This document shows positions 37,561 to 45,936 of a stretch of 64,000 nt of DNA, in pieces. The notes under the pieces are model-generated. The model saw only the letters and a program-made list of their open reading frames with translations. It did no database searches and was not told the origin of the DNA. The first letter of the stretch is position 1; every line of letters begins with the position of its first letter. Origin of the DNA: Roseomonas sp. AR75 (GTDB lineage: Bacteria; Pseudomonadota; Alphaproteobacteria; Acetobacterales; Acetobacteraceae); NCBI RefSeq assembly GCF_005222815.1, contig NZ_STGB01000001.1:372001-436000 (forward strand), read 5' to 3'. Both the position numbers and the translations under genes were made by a program.

Positions 37561-37581
37561 TCATGCGTGCGCCGAGGCTCC

Positions 37582-38907
37582 CTACCAGCCGATCGCCTTG
37601 GGCAGCCAGGTCGCGAGCGCCGGGAACAGGAAGACCAGCGCGACCGCCGCCAGTTGCATCCCTACGAAGGGGATGACCCCGCGATAGATGTCGCCGGTGG
37701 TGACGCCCGGCGGCGTCACGCCGCGCAGGAAGAACAGCGCCCAGCCGAAGGGCGGCGTCAGGAAGCTGGTCTGCAGCATCACGCAGACCAGCATCGCCAG
37801 CCACACCGGGTCCACGCCGGCCTGGGCGAAGACCGGCAGGAAGATCGGCACGGCGATGTAGGAGATCTCGATCCATTCCAGGAAGAAGCCCAGCACGAAG
37901 ATCAGCGCCAGCATGAACCAGATGTCCGCCGCGACGCCGCCGGGCAGGAACTCGAACAGGTCGTGCACCATCTTCTCGCCCTGCAGGCCGCGGAAGGACA
38001 GCGCGAAGACCTGGGCGCAGATCAGGATGAACATCATCATCGCGGTGATGCGCGCCGTGCTGCGGAGCGTCTCGACGACAAGCGTTGGTGTCAACCGCCG
38101 CCCCAGGGCGCAGACGACCAGCGCTCCGAGGCTGCCCATCGCCGCGGCCTCTGTCGGCGCGGCGATGCCGGCGACGATCGAGCCGAGCACCGCCACCACC
38201 AGGCCGAGCGGCGGCGCGATCACCCGCGCCAGCTTCACCAGCAGGTCGCGCGTTGAGGTCAGCGCACGTTCCTCGGCCGGCACCGCAGGCACCATCTCCG
38301 GGCGCAGGATGCCGAGGATCAGGATGTAGGCGCAGTAGATCCCGGCCAGCAGCAGCCCCGGGAACACCGCCGCCGCGAAGAGCGTGCCGACCGAGAGGTT
38401 CATGATGTCGGCCAGCAGGATCAGGATCAGCGAGGGCGGGATGATCTGCCCGAGAGTGCCGGAGGCGCAGATCACGCCGCAGGCCAGCCCCTTGTCGTAG
38501 CCGCGGCGCAGCAGCGCCGGCAGCGTCAGCAGGCCGAGCGTCACGACCGTCGCGCCGACGATGCCCGTGGTCGCGCCCATCAGCACGCCGACGAACACGA
38601 TGCCGAGGCCCAACCCCCCGCGCAGCGCGCCGGAGAGGCGGCCCACGACTTCCATCAGGTCCTCGGCCAGGCGCGATTTCTCCAGCGCCACGCCCATGAA
38701 CACGAACAGCGGGATGGCCAGCAGCGAGTAGTTGGTGACCACGCCGAAGATGCGGTGCGGCAGCAGGTTGAACAGCATCGGCCCGAAGCCGAGCCAGCCG
38801 AAAACGAAGCCCGTCACGGCCAGGGTCAGCGCCACGGGCATGCCGATCATCAGCAGCCCGAAGAAGCCGACGAGCATCAGGATCGCATAGACTTCCGTCA
38901 GCGGCAT
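37582..38907 (-). CDS. dctM: TRAP transporter large permease (DctM family)
   Basis: A 441-residue membrane protein with the TRAP large-subunit features GMPVALTLAVTGFVFGWLGFG, LMGATTGIVGATVVTLGLLTLP and GTLGQIIPPSLILILLADI. It closes a receptor-small-large operon and is of the subtype paired with TakP-like receptors. It lies 21 bp after dctQ. A PEP-CTERM gene remnant directly follows it. Confidence 0.92.
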   Translation of the reverse strand: MPLTEVYAILMLVGFFGLLMIGMPVALTLAVTGFVFGWLGFGPMLFNLLPHRIFGVVTNYSLLAIPLFVFMGVALEKSRLAEDLMEVVGRLSGALRGGLGLGIVFVGVLMGATTGIVGATVVTLGLLTLPALLRRGYDKGLACGVICASGTLGQIIPPSLILILLADIMNLSVGTLFAAAVFPGLLLAGIYCAYILILGILRPEMVPAVPAEERALTSTRDLLVKLARVIAPPLGLVVAVLGSIVAGIAAPTEAAAMGSLGALVVCALGRRLTPTLVVETLRSTARITAMMMFILICAQVFALSFRGLQGEKMVHDLFEFLPGGVAADIWFMLALIFVLGFFLEWIEISYIAVPIFLPVFAQAGVDPVWLAMLVCVMLQTSFLTPPFGWALFFLRGVTPPGVTTGDIYRGVIPFVGMQLAAVALVFLFPALATWLPKAIGW

Positions 38908-38928
38908 GGAGGCGGCGTCTTGTCCGGA

Positions 38929-39438
38929 TCAGGCCGCGCGCAGACGCGCAAGCGCCCGCAGCGTCTCGGCAGTGAATTGCAGCAGCAGCAGCGCGAAGCC
39001 GACCGGGATGAAGGCCTTCAGGGCCCAACGGAAGGGAATGCCGCCCGGGTTGGGCGAGCCTTCGTCCTGCGCGAAGGACACGCCGACATACCGCCAGGAC
39101 AGCCAGATCACGAGGAGGCAGACCAGCAGCCCGGCGACGCCCGCGAACAGGTCCACCGCGGCCTGCACGCGCGGGCGGAACTGCGCATACAGCACGTCCA
39201 CGCGTACATGCTCGCCATGCCGCAGCGCATAGGCCGCGCCGAGCAGCGCAATGGGCGACATCAGGTGCCACTCGAGCTCCTGCGCCCAGACGCTGCCCAG
39301 CGAGAAGCCGTAGCGCAGCAGCACATTCGCCGACATCACCACGACCAGCGCCGCGACCGCGACGGCCGAAAGCTGGCCGATGCGGTCCACGACGACGTCG
39401 ATGGCGCCGGCGAGGCGCGCCGCGGTGCCCTGCGCCAC
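38929..39438 (-). CDS. dctQ: TRAP transporter small permease (DctQ family)
   Basis: A 169-residue protein with four predicted helices. It has the small-subunit hallmarks VWAQELEWHLMSPIALLGAAYALRHG and HVRVDVLYAQF. The unusually long first cytoplasmic region and EWHL are typical of the TakP-associated small subunits. It follows the receptor gene by two bases. Confidence 0.88.
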   Translation of the reverse strand: MAQGTAARLAGAIDVVVDRIGQLSAVAVAALVVVMSANVLLRYGFSLGSVWAQELEWHLMSPIALLGAAYALRHGEHVRVDVLYAQFRPRVQAAVDLFAGVAGLLVCLLVIWLSWRYVGVSFAQDEGSPNPGGIPFRWALKAFIPVGFALLLLQFTAETLRALARLRAA

Positions 39439-39440
39439 GC

Positions 39441-40526
39441 TCAGCCCTGGCGAATGCGGGCGTGATACACGGCCTCGGAATAGCCGGCCCAGGCGTCGTA
39501 TTTGGCCTTGTAGGCGAAGTAGCTGTCATGCACGCGCTTCGTGACGGGATCGCGGGCCACCGCCTCGTCCAGCACGGCGGTCGTCTCGGTCCGCATGCGC
39601 TCCACGATCGCGTCCGGCAGCGGCTGCGCGATGACGCCCTGGTTCTTCACCAGGTCCTCCATCGCCTCGGCGTTGTTCTTCTGGCACCACGCCTCGGAGA
39701 TCACGTTGCAGGCCGCGACCGCGTTCTCGACGATCGCCTTCAGGTCGGCCGGCAGCCGCGCCCAGGCCGCCTTGTTGATGATCAGCTCGGAGGCCGTCGC
39801 CGTCTCGTGCCAGCCCGTGGTGTAGTAGTGCTTGGCCACGCGCTGCAGGCCGAGCTGGCGATCGAGGAAGGGCCCGACGAACTCCGCCGCGTCGATCACG
39901 CCGCGCTCGAGCGCGGGGAAGATCTCGCCGCCGGGCAGCAGCCGCACATCCACGCCGAGCCGCTGGTAGACGCGTCCGGCGAGCCCGGGAATGCGCATCT
40001 TCAGGCCGCGCAGATCCTCCACCTTCTCGATGGGGCGGCGGAACCAGCCGGTCATCTGCACGCCGGTATTGCCGCACAGGAACGGCACCAGGTTGAAGCG
40101 GTCATAGACCTCGCGCCAGAGGTCGAGTCCGCCGCCGTCATACATCCAGCCGTTCAGCCCCTGGTAGTTCAGGCCGAAGGGCACCGCGGTGAAGTACTGC
40201 GCGGCGAAGGTCTTGCCGGTCCAGAAATAGGCGTTGGCGTAGTTCATCTCGACGATGCCGGAGGAGACGGCGTCGAAGCCCTCCGCCGCCGGGATCAGCT
40301 CGCCCGCCCCGAAGAACTGGATGCGGATACGGTTGTTCGACATCTTCTGGATGCGGTCGATCAGGTCGCGCGCGCTGCCCGGGCCCACCGAGTAGAACGC
40401 CGCCTGCGGGCCGTAGAAGCTCGTCATTCGCCAGTTGAATGTGGTCTGCGCGGTGACCACGGCGGGCGTGGCCAGCGTTCCCGCAAGGCCGCCGGCGGCG
40501 CCGGCGACGAGGTTGCGACGATTCAT
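39441..40526 (-). CDS. dctP: TRAP transporter receptor (TakP-like)
   Basis: A 361-residue receptor with a twin-arginine-like leader (MNRRNLVAGAAGGLAGTLATP). The body resembles the 2-oxo-acid receptor TakP: WRMTSFYGPQAAFYSVGPG, then EDLRGLKMRIPGLAGRVYQRLGV and ERGVIDAAEFVGPFLD. TakP-type proteins bind alpha-keto acids such as pyruvate with a cation. The start at 40526 gives the expected length. It is divergent from an agmatinase-like gene with 186 bp between them, so a nitrogen-containing acid is also possible. Confidence 0.9.
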   Translation of the reverse strand: MNRRNLVAGAAGGLAGTLATPAVVTAQTTFNWRMTSFYGPQAAFYSVGPGSARDLIDRIQKMSNNRIRIQFFGAGELIPAAEGFDAVSSGIVEMNYANAYFWTGKTFAAQYFTAVPFGLNYQGLNGWMYDGGGLDLWREVYDRFNLVPFLCGNTGVQMTGWFRRPIEKVEDLRGLKMRIPGLAGRVYQRLGVDVRLLPGGEIFPALERGVIDAAEFVGPFLDRQLGLQRVAKHYYTTGWHETATASELIINKAAWARLPADLKAIVENAVAACNVISEAWCQKNNAEAMEDLVKNQGVIAQPLPDAIVERMRTETTAVLDEAVARDPVTKRVHDSYFAYKAKYDAWAGYSEAVYHARIRQG

Positions 40527-40631
40527 GATTGTGTGGTCCCCGGACGACGTATTGCGCCGCCGGCAGCAATCCCCGTGCCAGGACGGCCATGCAGGCTTTG
40601 CGGCCCTGACGCGCCAGCTCCGGAACATCGC

Positions 40632-40643
40632 CGCATGCATGCG
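40632..40643. promoter_or_regulatory. Perfect 12-bp palindrome in the TRAP/ureohydrolase divergent region
   Basis: CGCATGCATGCG is a perfect palindrome midway between the dctP start (40526) and the ureohydrolase start (40713). Its placement is suitable for a shared operator. No regulator gene is adjacent and no paired promoter elements were identified, so this is only a candidate. Confidence 0.25.
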
Positions 40644-40712
40644 TGGCCGAATGCCCGGTTCCTGGGCAATCGGCTCTGGCGTACGCCGGCGGGACGAGGC
40701 AGGACTCCTCCC

Positions 40713-41600
40713 ATGAGCCTCGTCCCGACCTTCGCCACCCCGCCCGGCTTCCTCGGCCTGCCGCTGCGCGCCGGGGGCGCGGGCATCGCGATCGCCGGCA
40801 TCCCGCTCGACCTCGGCACCACCAACCGCGCGGGCACGCGCGACGGGCCGGCGGCGATCCGCCGTGCCTCCCGCATGCTGGTGGACGGCGCCCATCCGGT
40901 GACGCAGGTGGACCCGCGCGCGCTGGAGCTGGCGGATGTCGGTGACTTCGCCCTGGCGCTCGGCGACCTTCAGGGCAGCCTGGCGCTGATCGAGCGGCAG
41001 GCGACGGCGCACGAACACTTGGTTGCTCTCGGCGGCGAGCATGGCATCACGCTGCCCCTGCTGCGCGCGCTCGCGCGGCGCGTCGGCGGTCCGCTCGCGC
41101 TGGTGCATTTCGATGCGCATTGCGACACTTGGCCAGAAAGCTTCGGCCAGCGCTTCTCGCACGGTCAGCCCTTCTTCCACGCGATCGAGGAAGGGCTGGT
41201 GGACCCGAAGCGCATGGTCCAGATCGGCATCCGCTCCCCGGTGGAGCCCGAGATCATGGCCTGGACCCTGGGCAAGGGCGTCACGGTGCTCTCGGCGCAA
41301 GCGGTGCATGAGGCGGGGCCGGCTTCCGTGGCGGCCGGCATCGTGGACGTGGTGGGCGAGGCGCCCGCCTATCTCTCCTTCGACATCGACGCGCTCGACC
41401 CCGCCTTCGCCCCGGGGACAGGCACGCCGGAGATCGGCGGCCTGGCGAGCTGGCAGGCACAGGGCATCCTGCGCCGGCTCGGCGGCCTGGATTTCCGCGG
41501 CATGGACGTTGTGGAGGTGGCACCGGCCTACGACCACGCGGAGATCACCGCGCTGGCCGCGGCCACCATCGCCTGGGAATATCTGTGTCGGACAGCATAG
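40713..41600 (+). CDS. speB: Agmatinase/ureohydrolase-family protein
   Basis: A 295-residue arginase-superfamily enzyme. Manganese ligands are in GGEHGIT (His), VHFDAHCDTW (Asp, His, Asp) and LSFDIDALDPAFAPGTGTPE (two Asp). Enzymes of this type hydrolyse agmatine, or related guanidino acids such as guanidinobutyrate, releasing urea. Agmatinase would give putrescine for the homospermidine synthase encoded downstream. The ornithine decarboxylase gene follows after a 577-bp leader. The guanidino substrate cannot be settled from motifs alone. Confidence 0.85.
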   Translation: MSLVPTFATPPGFLGLPLRAGGAGIAIAGIPLDLGTTNRAGTRDGPAAIRRASRMLVDGAHPVTQVDPRALELADVGDFALALGDLQGSLALIERQATAHEHLVALGGEHGITLPLLRALARRVGGPLALVHFDAHCDTWPESFGQRFSHGQPFFHAIEEGLVDPKRMVQIGIRSPVEPEIMAWTLGKGVTVLSAQAVHEAGPASVAAGIVDVVGEAPAYLSFDIDALDPAFAPGTGTPEIGGLASWQAQGILRRLGGLDFRGMDVVEVAPAYDHAEITALAAATIAWEYLCRTA

Positions 41601-42177
41601 ATCCGTAACACTTCCGGCGATCTGCACTGAATGCAAGGCGCCATGCGTGGGGCATCTGGACTCGGCCGGAAAACCCCTTGAAGTCCCTCGCGGCCGCCGC
41701 TATTTGTCCGGCCGTCGCGGCGGTTCCGACCGTTGCGGCAAGTTCCGACGCCAGCGCACGTGCCGCGAGCCCCGGCCTGATCCGGGGCACAAGCAACGAC
41801 GGGACGCGTCTCTTGTCCGTGCCGGCCACCCCGTGGGCCGGAAAGTTCGAGGGAGCCGCCTGTGTCGCCTGAATGCCGCGGCGCGAGACGATCTCGCGAC
41901 CCAGCCAGCGCCTGATCCGGCGCGCCACGCCCTGGCCCGGACCGCCCCAGCCCGCAACGGCTGCATGCGGCGAGCGCCTTCGGCGCCGGCGCCCCGGTTG
42001 AGCGCGGCGCCCTGACACGTCCCGTCCGCCCGCAAGGGCGGCGCGCCGTGCGCCAGGGGGCTGCGTCAGGTCGCCTCGCGACTCCCTCCTTCCCCGCCGC
42101 CGCGCCCGCCGGTTCTCATCGGCCGGGTGTGGCGGCGGGCGCGACATCCCGCAACCCTGCGCTTCGGAACCCCTGCG
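41601..42177 (+). ncRNA. Long structured leader of ornithine decarboxylase, candidate speF-type cis-regulatory RNA
   Basis: The 577 bp between speB and the decarboxylase hold no supported gene but several clean stems in the sense orientation. CCGCCGC (41694-41700) pairs with GCGGCGG (41717-41723). GCCCCGG pairs with CCGGGGC (41769-41788). CCGCCC-GCAA-GGGCGG has a GNRA tetraloop (42026-42041) and is enclosed by CACG/CGTG and CCTG/CAGG. A perfect 11-bp stem CGCGCCCGCCG / CGGCGGGCGCG (42101-42111 with 42133-42143) ends 34 bases before the start. An RNA element called speF is known upstream of alphaproteobacterial ornithine decarboxylase genes. Identity with it is inferred from position, not shown. 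Confidence 0.45.
41769..41788. repeat. Palindromic GCCCCGG-N6-CCGGGGC element
   Basis: A perfect seven-base inverted repeat around CCTGAT. CCCCGGNNNGATCCGGGG-type palindromes are frequent in alphaproteobacterial intergenic DNA. It may therefore be a dispersed repeat that became part of the decarboxylase leader, or a terminator for speB. Confidence 0.45.
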
Positions 42178-43386
42178 ATGACCGATCTCCGCTTCCGCGG
42201 CGCCGTGGCGCCGCTCCGCCGCCCCGACCTGACGCTGCCCCGCAGCGTGGACGCACTCGTCGCGCGCCTGCGCCCGGAGGCGCCGCTGCACTGCCTGCGC
42301 CCGGCCGCCATGGAAGGCGCCGCGCGCGCCTTCCTGGCCGCCTTCCCTGGCGAGACGCTCTACGCCGTGAAGTGCAACCCGGAGCCCGCGGTGCTGCGCG
42401 CCCTGTGGCGCGGCGGCGTGCGCCGCTTCGACTGCGCCTCGGAGGGCGAGGTGCGGCTGGTGCGCAACATGTTCGCCGAGGCGGCGATCCACTTCATGCA
42501 CCCGGTGAAGTCGCGTTCTGCCATCCGTGAGGCCTGGCAGCGCCATGGCGTGCGCGACTTCGTGCTCGACAGCGCGGAGGAGCTTGCGAAGATCCTGGCG
42601 GAGACGGGTGGTGGCGATCAGCTGGGCCTCGTCGTTCGTCTCGCCCTGCCGAAGGGCGGCGCGATGTACGACCTCTCCGGCAAGTTCGGCGCCACGCCGG
42701 CGGACGCCGTCGCGCTGCTGCGCGCCGCGCGGCCGCATGCCGCGACGCTCGGCGTCAGCTTTCATGTCGGCAGCCAGTGCCTGGACCCCTCGGCCTATGC
42801 CCGCGCCATCGCGCTTGCGGCGCAGGTGATCCGCGAGGCGGGCGTGACGGTGGACCTGCTCGATGTCGGCGGCGGCTTCCCGGTCGCCTACCCGGATGTC
42901 GTGCCGCCGCCGCTCTCCGCCTTCATGGCGGCGATCCGCGCCGCCGTCGCGGCCGAGGGCCTCTCCGGCCTGGAGCTGTGGGCGGAGCCGGGGCGCGCCC
43001 TGGTCGCCGGTGGCACCTCGGTGGTGCTGCAGGTGCAGCACCGGCGCCGGGACACGCTGTTCGTGAATGACGGCGTCTATGGCGCGCTGTCGGATGCGGG
43101 CGTGCCGGGCTTCCGCTTCCCGGTGCGGCTGCTGCGGCAGAGCGATGCGCCGCTTGTCGCCTTCAGCTTCTTCGGCCCCACCTGCGACAGCGCGGACCAC
43201 ATGAAGGGTCCGTTCCTGCTGCCGGCGGATGCGGCCGAGGGCGACTGGATCGAGGTCGGCCAGCTCGGCGCCTATGGCGCGGCGCTGCGCACTGCCTTCA
43301 ACGGCTTCGACCGCGCTGGCATTGCCGAAGTGGCGGACCCGCCGCTGCTCGAAACCCCGGGATACGAACTGGGCAAGGCCGCCTAA
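42178..43386 (+). CDS. Ornithine/diamino-acid decarboxylase, alanine-racemase fold
   Basis: A 402-residue PLP enzyme of fold type III (group IV decarboxylases). The PLP Lys is in YAVKCNPEP. The phosphate and ring contacts are HVGSQC, DVGGGFP and EPGRALVA. The second-subunit active-site Cys-Asp is in GPTCDSADHM. Alphaproteobacteria use this type for ornithine, or ornithine plus lysine, making putrescine. The ATG at 42178 was preferred to a GTG at 42127 because the extension is within the terminal stem of the leader. It is followed 38 bp later by homospermidine synthase, its metabolic partner. Confidence 0.92.
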   Translation: MTDLRFRGAVAPLRRPDLTLPRSVDALVARLRPEAPLHCLRPAAMEGAARAFLAAFPGETLYAVKCNPEPAVLRALWRGGVRRFDCASEGEVRLVRNMFAEAAIHFMHPVKSRSAIREAWQRHGVRDFVLDSAEELAKILAETGGGDQLGLVVRLALPKGGAMYDLSGKFGATPADAVALLRAARPHAATLGVSFHVGSQCLDPSAYARAIALAAQVIREAGVTVDLLDVGGGFPVAYPDVVPPPLSAFMAAIRAAVAAEGLSGLELWAEPGRALVAGGTSVVLQVQHRRRDTLFVNDGVYGALSDAGVPGFRFPVRLLRQSDAPLVAFSFFGPTCDSADHMKGPFLLPADAAEGDWIEVGQLGAYGAALRTAFNGFDRAGIAEVADPPLLETPGYELGKAA

Positions 43387-43424
43387 GCGGCCTTCCCACC
43401 ACCCATTCACCGGAGACTGCTACG

Positions 43425-44843
43425 ATGAAGCACGCGACCTTCCGCGGCCGCCTGGTCATGCTCGGCTTCGGCTCGATCGGCCAGGGCGTCCTGCCCCTGA
43501 TCCTCCGCCACATCGACATCGCGCGCGACGACATCACCATCGTCACCGCCGAGCCGCGCGGCCGCGAGGTTGCCGCCGAATACGGCATCCGCTTCGTCGA
43601 GCAGGCCGTCACGCGCGACAACCTGCGCGACGTGCTGGTGCCGCGGCTGCGCAAGGGCGACTTCCTGCTGAACCTCTCGGTGGATGTGTCCTCGGTGGAG
43701 CTGATGAAGCTCTGCCAGGAGCTCGACGTGCTCTACCTCGACACCGTGGTGGAGCCCTGGGCCGGCGGCTATACCGACCCTGCGCTCTCGCCTTCGCAGC
43801 GTTCCAACTACGCGATGCGGGAGGAGGCGATCGCGCTGCGCGAGATGGCCAGAGGCGGGCCGACCAGCATCACCGCGCATGGCGCCAATCCGGGCCTGGT
43901 CAGCCACTTCGTGAAGCAGGCGCTGCTCGACATCGCCCGCGACACTGACGCGCCCGTCACGGTGCCGCCGCCAGCGTCCGACCGCGCGGCCTGGGCGAAG
44001 ATTGCCGCCGAGCTCGGCGTGAAAGTGATCCACATCGCGGAGCGCGACACACAGGTCGCCGATCGCCCGAAGAAGCCCGGCGAGTTCGTCAACACCTGGT
44101 CGGTGGACGGCTTCGTGGGCGAGGGCTGCCAGCCCGCTGAGCTCGGCTGGGGCACGCATGAGAAGGCGCTGCCGGCGGACGGCCATCGCCACGGCTTCGG
44201 CTGCGACGCGGCGATCTACCTGATGCGGCCCGGCGCCTCCACGCGCGTCCGTACGTGGACGCCGCTGGAAGGCCCGCTCCACGGCTTCCTCATCACCCAC
44301 AACGAGAGCATCTCGATCGCCGACTACTACACACTGCGCGACCCGGATGGCCGCGTGCTGTACCGCCCGACGGCGCACTACGCCTACCACCCCTGCGACG
44401 ACGCGGTGCTGTCGGTGCACGAGCTGGCGGGCAAGAACTGGCAGATGCAGGACGAGAAGCGGCTGATGACGGACGAGATCGTCTCCGGGATCGACGAGCT
44501 CGGCGTGCTGCTGATGGGCCATGCGAAGGGCGCCTATTGGTACGGCTCGCGCCTGAGCATCGGCCAGGCGCGGGAGTTGGTGCCGCACAACAACGCCACC
44601 TCGCTGCAGGTGACGGCTGCCGTGCTCGCCGGCGTGATCTGGGCGATCGAGAACCCGCGCCGCGGTCTGGTGGAATCCGACGAGATGGACCACGCCCGCA
44701 TCCTGGAGATCTGTCGGCCCTATCTAGGCGAGGTCGTCGGCGTCTATTCCGACTGGACCCCGTTGCAGGGCCGCGGCGTGCTGTTCCCCGAGGAGCTGGA
44801 CCGGTCCGACCCCTGGCAGTTCCGCAACATCCGCGTCGCCTGA
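43425..44843 (+). CDS. hss: Homospermidine synthase
   Basis: A 472-residue homospermidine synthase that makes sym-homospermidine from putrescine with NAD. The N-terminal Rossmann motif is MLGFGSIGQGVLPLIL. Family blocks include LYLDTVVEPWAGGY, ITAHGANPGLVSHFVKQAL and YADYYTLRDP-like sequence (ISIADYYTLRD). Homospermidine is the typical polyamine of Acetobacteraceae and Rhizobiales. It forms an operon with the decarboxylase, and a strong GC hairpin starts 11 bases after its stop. Confidence 0.95.
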   Translation: MKHATFRGRLVMLGFGSIGQGVLPLILRHIDIARDDITIVTAEPRGREVAAEYGIRFVEQAVTRDNLRDVLVPRLRKGDFLLNLSVDVSSVELMKLCQELDVLYLDTVVEPWAGGYTDPALSPSQRSNYAMREEAIALREMARGGPTSITAHGANPGLVSHFVKQALLDIARDTDAPVTVPPPASDRAAWAKIAAELGVKVIHIAERDTQVADRPKKPGEFVNTWSVDGFVGEGCQPAELGWGTHEKALPADGHRHGFGCDAAIYLMRPGASTRVRTWTPLEGPLHGFLITHNESISIADYYTLRDPDGRVLYRPTAHYAYHPCDDAVLSVHELAGKNWQMQDEKRLMTDEIVSGIDELGVLLMGHAKGAYWYGSRLSIGQARELVPHNNATSLQVTAAVLAGVIWAIENPRRGLVESDEMDHARILEICRPYLGEVVGVYSDWTPLQGRGVLFPEELDRSDPWQFRNIRVA

Positions 44844-44853
44844 GGTCGCCCAC

Positions 44854-44881
44854 GCCCTTCCTCGCGCCAGCGGGGAAGGGC
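44854..44881 (+). terminator. Hairpin downstream of hss
   Basis: GCCCTTCCTCGC, GCCA, GCGGGGAAGGGC forms a 12-bp stem (one G-T pair) beginning 11 bases past the hss stop. No T tract follows. Position and stability suggest transcript-end formation or 3' protection of the polyamine operon. Confidence 0.5.
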
Positions 44882-44952
44882 GCGCGCCCCGCTCGCCTTC
44901 CTAACCAGCGCGATCCGCCCTAGCCTGCGCCCCGGTTCGGGAGGGTCCAGGC

Positions 44953-45936
44953 ATGCATGTCCTCGTCATCGGCGCCGCCGGCATGGTCGGCCGCAAGCTC
45001 GTTGCGCGGCTCGCCGCGGATGGCATGGTCGCGGGCCACGGCATCCAGCGGCTGAGCCTGGTGGACGTGGTGCAGCCGGACCTGCCGGACGGCTTCGCCG
45101 GCGAGGCCTGGGCCGCGGACATATCCGCCTTCGGCGCCGCGGACCGCATGGTGGCCGGCCGGCCGGACCTGATCTTCCATCTCGCCGCCATCGTCTCCGG
45201 CGAGGCCGAGGCGGATTTCGAGAAGGGCTACCGCATCAATCTCGATGGCACGCGCCTGCTGTTCGAGGCCATCCGGCAGCAGGGGCTGCACGGCGCGCGC
45301 TACGTTCCGCGCGTCGTCTTCACTTCCTCCATCGCCGTCTTCGGTGCGCCTTTCCCGGACGCCATCGGCGACGAGTTCTTTACCACGCCGCTGACCAGCT
45401 ACGGCACGCAGAAGGCCATTGGCGAGCTACTGCTGGCCGACTATTCGCGCCGCGGCTTCATGGACGGCATCGGCATCCGTCTGCCCACCATCTGCATCCG
45501 CCCCGGCCTGCCGAACAAGGCGGCCAGCGGCTTCTTCTCCGGCATCCTGCGCGAGCCGCTGGCGGGGAAGGAGGCGGTGCTGCCCGTGCCCGACACGGTG
45601 ATGCACTGGCACGCCTCGCCGCGCGCGGCCGTGGGCTTCCTGCTGCACGCCGCGGCGCTCGATACGAAGCCGCTCGGCGCGCGGCGCAACCTGACGATGC
45701 CGGGCCTGGCGGCGACGGTCGCCGAGCAGATCGAGGCGCTGCGGCGTGTCGCCGGTGACAAGGCGGTGGCGCTGATCCGCCGCGTGCCGGACGAGGGCAT
45801 CATGAGGATCGTCGAGGGCTGGCCGCGCCGCTTCGACGCGAAGCGCGCCGAGGCGCTGGGCTTCAGGGCGGAGAAGGATTTCGACGAGATCATCCGCGTG
45901 CATGTGGAGGACGAGCTGATGGGGAAGGTGCCGTGA
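44953..45936 (+). CDS. denD: NAD-dependent epimerase/dehydratase, D-erythronate dehydrogenase (DenD)-like
   Basis: A 327-residue extended short-chain dehydrogenase. The Rossmann motif is VLVIGAAGMVGRKLV, and the catalytic Tyr-x-x-x-Lys is in TSYGTQKA after FTSSIAVFGAP. The segment RLPTICIRPGLPNKAASGFFS and the overall pattern match DenD, which oxidises D-erythronate at C2 to 2-oxo-erythronate. The last four bases (GTGA) overlap a 2-hydroxyacid dehydrogenase, suggesting joint processing of a four-carbon sugar acid. Kinase and isomerase genes of the classical pathway are not here. Confidence 0.8.
   Translation: MHVLVIGAAGMVGRKLVARLAADGMVAGHGIQRLSLVDVVQPDLPDGFAGEAWAADISAFGAADRMVAGRPDLIFHLAAIVSGEAEADFEKGYRINLDGTRLLFEAIRQQGLHGARYVPRVVFTSSIAVFGAPFPDAIGDEFFTTPLTSYGTQKAIGELLLADYSRRGFMDGIGIRLPTICIRPGLPNKAASGFFSGILREPLAGKEAVLPVPDTVMHWHASPRAAVGFLLHAAALDTKPLGARRNLTMPGLAATVAEQIEALRRVAGDKAVALIRRVPDEGIMRIVEGWPRRFDAKRAEALGFRAEKDFDEIIRVHVEDELMGKVP

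Noticed and set aside
41678..41872. 64-codon frame in the decarboxylase leader, starting at TTG with a hydrophobic beginning
   Set aside because: It has no ribosome site and unusual codon use, and it overlaps predicted RNA stems. It could be a leader peptide but nothing supports that.
41545..43410. 621-residue antisense frame over the decarboxylase and its leader
   Set aside because: It is the mirror of a clear PLP decarboxylase and has the low-complexity composition of a frame shadow.
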